42,437 nt of DNA, from assembly GCA_035480575.1 (NCBI GenBank), contig DATIHR010000011.1, positions 1-42,437 on the forward strand. Direction: 5' to 3'. The stretch is from PMNU01 sp035480575. Its GTDB lineage: Bacteria > Patescibacteriota > Saccharimonadia > Saccharimonadales > UBA4665. The position numbers were made by a program, and so were the translations under genes. Positions 37,911 through 42,437 of the stretch are shown here, in pieces. The notes under the pieces are model-generated. The model searched no databases. It was not told the DNA's origin and was given only the letters and a program-made list of their open reading frames with translations. Within the stretch, counting starts at the first letter, position 1. Every line of letters begins with the position of its first letter.

Positions 37911-40195
37911 ATGCTTGGATGCTACGTTCACTCTCCGGCACCCTTCTATATTTTTAATGGCCTCATTGTACTTGGCTTGGCAGTATATTTGTCGCGTTAT
38001 GGTACGCGGTCTAGCAGCATTACGTGGCTGCGTACGTTCTTTATTTTAAGCGCCACCTACAACATTAGCCACGGGCTTATTCGCTGCTCCCAAAATGCCC
38101 ACACTTTCGAGCAGCTGCTCGTGCCGTTTACGCTTGCCAATGCGCTGATGATCCCGGTGCTCATTGTCTTTACGCTGCATTTTATTAACCGGCAACAACT
38201 GCTCGACAAGCTCTGGATGCGCCTGTTCCTTGCCGCAATAGGCATTGGCACGCTCTATATATTTTGGAATACCGACCTCTTTTTGGTCATGATTTTTCGA
38301 AGGCAACGTTGCAGCTTAATAACCATATCATTGCTGCTGGCTCGCAATCGTCACTATTTGGATTCTTACTGCTGGCAGGCTACCTGACGCCAACGATCAT
38401 CATGGCACGCTATCTGCGCAAAGTAGAAGACCCCAATAAGCGTACCGAGATTCGTATTGTTATAGCAGCCCTTGCTATTTTAGTCATCCCCGGGACGATT
38501 CTGGAGGGAATGGTCCCGCTCGTGTTCCACGTTCCCGGCTTTCCGACCTCGCCGTTTACTACTGTTATTACCGCCATTATGCTTACCTATGCCATTACCA
38601 AGTACGGTTTGCATGTATTTAGCCTTAACAACCTAAGCGGTAATATTATGCAGATTATGCCGGGCGGTCTTGTAGTGCTTGACCACACTAACACCATCCA
38701 ATACGCCAACGCCAGCGGCGCTGCAATGCTCGCCTACAAACCCGGGCAACTGGCTGGCGCATCCGCCAAGAAACTATTCCCAAATACGTCTGATTACGAG
38801 CAGTTCCAGACCGACGTTTTGGCAAAACTAGGGCCCAATACATCGCTGACCGGCCAAGAGGCGACCCTTGCAACACGCGATAAACAGCCGCTCGCCGTCA
38901 GCCTGAATGCCGTAGATGTATATGCCGGCAAAGAGCTTATTAACCGCTTGATTTCCTTTACCGACATTACACGCCTCAAACAAGCCGAAGCCGCCATTGA
39001 GGCCGAAAAAGCGAGTGTCGAACGCCAAGTAGTGCAACGCACCCGCCAGCTCCGCGAGGCAGAAGCCCGGTTGGCCGCCTCGGTCCGCAGCCTGCCGTTT
39101 GGGTTTGCGGTTATTAACCACGAGGGCGAAATTGTGTTTGCCAACAGCCTCCTCGGTAAACTACTGCATCACCCCATACCAACCGATCCAGCCGAATCTA
39201 AAGCTGCACTCAAAGAAATAGCACACAACTTTGCTACCGCAATTGATTTGCTTGATTGTATACATACCACTCAAACCAAAAACCGCTCCATAGAACGCAA
39301 CATTACCTTTGGCCCGCGTTTTTTCCGCTTTTTCTTCATGCCCGTTATGGCCGGTACGGATGCCCACGCAACAAAGGCCACACTTGGCACTGTATTGATT
39401 GTCGAAGATGTGACCGAGGCAAAATCGGTAGAACGATCCCGGGATGAGTTTTTCTCTATTGCCTCGCACGAACTGCGCACACCGCTCACCGCCATCCGCG
39501 GCAATACCGATTTACTATTACAGTATTACCCAAAGCAACTCAAAAACACCGACATGCATACCATGGTCGACGACATTCACACCGCCAGCCTACGCCTAAT
39601 TGCTATTGTTAATGACTTTTTAGACATGTCCCGCCTGGAAATGGGCAAGTTCGTGTTCGATAATAAACCGCTCAACATTGCCGATCTTGTACGGCAAATT
39701 TTGCGCGAATACGATGTTACGAGCTCGCACAAAGAGCTCCGCCTAGAGTTAGCCCCAGTTGACGGTCCCGACCCTTGGGTGAGAGCCGATGCCGACCGTA
39801 TACGCCAGGTACTCATAAACCTTATTGGCAACGCCATAAAATCGACAGCTAAAGGCAGCGTCATTATTAGCCTCGTGCCGGCAGGCACTAATATCCACAT
39901 TAAAGTTACCGACACCGGCATTGGCATACCCGTCGCATCACAGCACTTGCTGTTCCGTAAGTTCCAACAGGCAAGCAACAATATCCTAACGCGTGATAAC
40001 ACCCAAAGCACCGGCTTGGGTCTGTACATATCCCGGCTGCTTACCGCTGGCATGCATGGCCGTTTATTCTTGGAGAGTTCGGTTGTCGACCAAGGCTCTA
40101 CATTCGTGTTAGAGCTTCCGTCTACTGCCGCAGCAGGGCCGCACCGCACCTTCGCTAAAAAAGCCTTAAAGCCACTGTACTTATTTCTTACGTGA
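37911..40195 (+). pseudogene. Sensor histidine kinase interrupted by a frameshift
   Basis: Two overlapping frames make one gene. The first (37911 to about 38290) encodes several membrane helices (YIFNGLIVLGLAVYL, FTLANALMIPVLIVFTLHF) and the second (about 38279-40195) continues with more helices, two PAS-like domains separated by a helix, then HisKA with FSIASHELRTPL (H about residue 402 of the second frame) and HATPase (NLIGNAIKSTAKG, TDTGIGI, STGLGLYIS). The switch lies near 38281-38300, which has two five-T runs; one added T in CTTTTTGG would restore the frame. No response regulator is nearby. It could be a real frameshift, a sequencing error or a phase-variable tract. Confidence 0.85.
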
Positions 40196-40489
40196 ACGCG
40201 CAGTGGTACGCGTGACGGTTTTAGGGCGATTGTATAACCGATACCGACTAAACAGCCGCACGATACCAATAAATGCAATGCCCGCCCACACGGCGTTCAG
40301 TACCGCGCTGACATACGCACCGTAACGCACCTGGTATGCCAGTAGAAGGAGTGCGCCGCACACGTTATCGAGCTCGTACAAAAATGACTTGTTTGTCCAC
40401 TTGCCACTGCTGACCCGGTAAAAGCCAAACAGCAGTAACATAGCGCCCAGGACACCTAGGCCGCAAAACAAAATCGATGCCATGGCCAT
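40181..40489 (-). CDS. Small four-helix membrane protein (CBU_0592-like)
   Basis: 102 aa with about three to four hydrophobic segments and a short basic C-terminal tail. The middle (FLYELDNVCGALLLLAYQV, then AVLNAVWAGIAFIGIVRL) resembles the small CBU_0592 family of integral membrane proteins of unknown function. Its end overlaps the last 15 bp of the histidine kinase gene (convergent). It starts 3 bp downstream of the FAD oxidase stop, so it may be co-transcribed with it. Confidence 0.6.
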   Translation of the reverse strand: MAMASILFCGLGVLGAMLLLFGFYRVSSGKWTNKSFLYELDNVCGALLLLAYQVRYGAYVSAVLNAVWAGIAFIGIVRLFSRYRLYNRPKTVTRTTARSRKK

Positions 40490-40492
40490 TGC

Positions 40493-42130
40493 TCAAGACC
40501 TCGGCATGTGGTCGTACAGGTGGTCGAGCGTGTAACTACCCCGCAGGAGCGGCTTAATACTGTCGAGTGTTACGTTCATTTTAACGCCCGGGTTTAGCGT
40601 ACCGTAAGGGTCGAACACTTGTTTGACTTTCTGGAACAACGCATAGGCCTCGGCGCCGTATAATTTTGCGAGGTAGGGTGCACGCAGGCGACCATCGCCA
40701 TGTTCACCACTGGTGCTGCCGCCTAGGCTAATAACTAAGTTGTAGTACTCATCGAGCAACCGGAATACCTTTTGCCGGTCGCCAACCTGGCCGAGGTCCA
40801 AAAACGGCTGCATGTGCAAATTAGCATCGCCGGCATGGCCCCATACTGCCGCTTGCAACTGGTAGCGGCCAAACAATTGGTACACGGCGTCGAGGTATTC
40901 GCGGAAACGCTCCGGAGGCACAATACCGTCTTCTATAACAGGCAACGCCTTGGCATTACCTTCGCCATGGGCTGCCACTGCTGCCGAAGCATGGCGTATC
41001 TTCCATAGTCGTTCCTGCTGCTCTGGTTCGGTTTCGGTAATAATACCGGAGGCGTAGTGCTCTAATATTTTTCGGCCCTTCCGAGCGGCTTTTTTCTGGA
41101 CTCGCTCGCTGGGGTTATCGAATTCGACAAGCAGTACAATTTTAGGGAACGGTTTTTCTATAACGTCTTTCAGCTGGTTCGGGTTAAGCTTATCTACTAA
41201 ATTAAGGAGTTGGTCGTCGACCATTTCGATAGCGCTGGGCATCTCGGACAGTTGACGTAACTCTAGTACTGCTGCCTGGGCGCGCTCAATATCGTCAAAA
41301 TAGGCCACAATTAACGAAGTTGAGGGGTTAAATGGCTCTGTCGCCAAAGTAACTTCGGTAACAATACCGAGCGTGCCTTGTGCGCCCACGAATAAGGGGG
41401 TCAGGTCAATGGAACCATCGCGGCGTTTTACATCCAGCAAGCAGTAGCCTGCAGAGTTTTTGGTGACAGCTGGACGCAAGCGTTCGATAAGCTCGTGGTT
41501 TTCCTCGAACAAGGCATCTAACGCCCTATAAATCTCGCCCTCGAAAGTAGCTAGGCCCAGTTTTTTGTTAAGGTCGCGCTTATTTTGCCGGCCGGTTGCA
41601 ATGACCTCGCCGTTTGCCAACACCACGCGCAAACTTTTGACAAAATCGCGAGTACTGCCGTATTTAACGCTCTTCTCGCCGCTAGCGTTGTTGCCCACGG
41701 CCCCGCCTATGGTGGAATATTCCAGGCTGGCAGGATACGGCGGTAAGAATCGGTCATGTGTATGCAACACCTGCTGCAACTTGCCGTAGTTCGTACCAGG
41801 CTCGGCAACCACCACGCCACTTTTATCGTCTAGTTCTAGAATACGGTGCATATGTGCCGGGAACGCCAAAATAATGCCCGCGCCCAAAGCTCCCCCGCTT
41901 TGGTCGGTACCAGCACCACGTGCGGTCATAGGGATAACCCTGCCGCGTTCCGCAAGCTGCCACGTAAACCGCGCCGTTTTGCGCACATCGCTCTCGCCCC
42001 TAGGGTACACAACCACGGCCGGCGGCACTGTTAAAATACTGCCGTCTGTAGAGAAATAGCGCCTTGCATCCTGAGAGGTCATCACCTCGCCCACTAAGTG
42101 TTCTTGCAAATAATGCGCCACTTTACTCAT
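40493..42130 (-). CDS. GlcD/D-lactate-dehydrogenase-type FAD-linked oxidase
   Basis: 545 aa from the ATG at 42130 (MSKVAHYLQEHL); the longer open frame from 42196 contains the promoter and is discarded. FAD-binding PCMH domain: TARGAGTDQSGGALG and GGAVGNNASGEKSVKYGSTRDFV. C-terminal oxidase domain with WGHAGDANLHMQPF and GGSTSGEHGDGRLRAPYL, the substrate-binding histidines. This family oxidises 2-hydroxy acids such as D-lactate or glycolate and passes electrons on; there is no fused Fe-S domain. The exact substrate is unknown. Confidence 0.92.
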   Translation of the reverse strand: MSKVAHYLQEHLVGEVMTSQDARRYFSTDGSILTVPPAVVVYPRGESDVRKTARFTWQLAERGRVIPMTARGAGTDQSGGALGAGIILAFPAHMHRILELDDKSGVVVAEPGTNYGKLQQVLHTHDRFLPPYPASLEYSTIGGAVGNNASGEKSVKYGSTRDFVKSLRVVLANGEVIATGRQNKRDLNKKLGLATFEGEIYRALDALFEENHELIERLRPAVTKNSAGYCLLDVKRRDGSIDLTPLFVGAQGTLGIVTEVTLATEPFNPSTSLIVAYFDDIERAQAAVLELRQLSEMPSAIEMVDDQLLNLVDKLNPNQLKDVIEKPFPKIVLLVEFDNPSERVQKKAARKGRKILEHYASGIITETEPEQQERLWKIRHASAAVAAHGEGNAKALPVIEDGIVPPERFREYLDAVYQLFGRYQLQAAVWGHAGDANLHMQPFLDLGQVGDRQKVFRLLDEYYNLVISLGGSTSGEHGDGRLRAPYLAKLYGAEAYALFQKVKQVFDPYGTLNPGVKMNVTLDSIKPLLRGSYTLDHLYDHMPRS

Positions 42131-42172
42131 AGATGTATGTCTTTTGATCCTGTCTGAAAAATTAGCTCTAGC

Positions 42173-42202
42173 AGTATAGTACCATATCTCCGCCACTCAC
42201 AA
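42173..42202 (-). promoter_or_regulatory. Promoter of the FAD oxidase gene
   Basis: On the minus strand TTGTGA (42197-42202), 18-nt spacer, TATACT (42173-42178), giving a leader of about 35 nt before the ATG at 42130. Confidence 0.6.
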
Positions 42203-42244
42203 CCCCCCACCTAGCCCCACCACCCCAAGCCCACTCCCCACGTT

Positions 42245-42417
42245 CGGTACTCAGCACCAACCCGATTGCTGGAGCTAGCTCATTCCGGAATCAAGCGATA
42301 AGCGTGCCCCGGAATAATCTCAATATATAAGGGAGGGGCCGACTGGAACGCAGTGGAAGGAGTTCTTGTCGCGCCGGAATGAGTTAGTGGAAGCAGTCGA
42401 GTTGGTGATGCGTACCG
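42245..42417. other. 173-nt long palindrome ending in a T-run
   Basis: Arms 42245-42270 and 42392-42417 pair at 22 of 26 positions; a second arm pair 42275-42288 and 42374-42387 pairs at 13 of 14. On the plus strand it is followed by GAGAGCTTTTTTGG, as in an oversized terminator. The interior has no ORF. It lies upstream of the FAD oxidase promoter, next to the window end. Confidence 0.7.
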
Positions 42418-42437
42418 AGAGCTTTTTTGGTTACTTT

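Noticed and set aside
38281..38300. Programmed -1 frameshift in the histidine kinase
   Set aside because: The T-runs do not give an X-XXY-YYZ heptamer in the zero frame, and no stimulatory hairpin or reason for a truncated product is evident.
1..42437. CRISPR array or cas genes
   Set aside because: No regularly spaced direct repeats and no Cas-like proteins; the only repeats are palindromes, paralogues and tRNA duplications.

Overview
The window looks like a chromosomal segment of a Patescibacteria/CPR bacterium, most likely Candidatus Saccharibacteria (TM7). This is inferred from gene content and style: short intergenic spaces, many small proteins without recognisable families, a housekeeping core with lineage-specific extensions, no biosynthetic operons, and the standard code (TGA is a stop, as in the nusB/NUDIX overlap). 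No rRNA gene, IS element, CRISPR array or phage module was seen.

Layout. (1) 1-360: unassigned structured DNA ending in a strong bidirectional terminator. (2) 474-6927, minus strand: translation/RNA operon leuS-rpmF-nusB-NUDIX-rnc-GNAT-rpsP-khpA. LeuRS carries a complete NUDIX domain inside its editing region. (3) 7031-14266: cell envelope block with a polysaccharide deacetylase, ddl and murF (convergent, 2 bp apart), two single-span membrane-anchored proteins and an ABC-2 exporter. (4) 14392-19723: a KGG stress protein followed by small proteins mostly of unknown function, including two paralogous pairs, a DUF427 protein, a HAD phosphatase and tRNA-Ala(CGC). (5) 19754-22568: an MFS transporter preceded by a candidate structured RNA with its own consensus promoter and terminator, a NUDIX hydrolase, tRNA-Ala(GGC) and an HTH/LAGLIDADG-like protein that ends inside the tRNA gene. 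(6) 22686-30586: corA flanked by inverted REP-like sequences, rdgB, three small unknown genes, ligA (no cysteine at all, so no zinc finger), a polytopic membrane protein, and htpX-lemA with a 167-nt palindrome beside htpX. (7) 30690-37842: a second block of uncharacterised genes with tRNA-Val(TAC), tRNA-Leu(GAG), a DUF3052-like protein and a secreted alpha/beta hydrolase. The tRNA-Val 3' end is duplicated upstream. (8) 37911-42437: a frameshifted sensor histidine kinase, a small membrane protein, a GlcD-type FAD oxidase and another long palindrome.

How it works together. The first operon couples translation, rRNA processing and nucleotide housekeeping. Ddl makes the D-Ala-D-Ala that MurF attaches to the peptidoglycan precursor, and the deacetylase would modify the finished wall. 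RdgB and three NUDIX modules point to nucleotide-pool sanitation. A recurring feature is a -10-like hexamer 5-9 nt before the start codon with no Shine-Dalgarno sequence. This predicts leaderless mRNAs for at least a dozen genes, mainly the uncharacterised ones, while many housekeeping genes keep Shine-Dalgarno leaders. No multi-gene system of proven novelty can be named. The strongest leads are the LeuRS-NUDIX fusion, the candidate RNA upstream of the MFS gene, the cysteine-free DNA ligase, the tRNA-Val duplication and the long intergenic palindromes.
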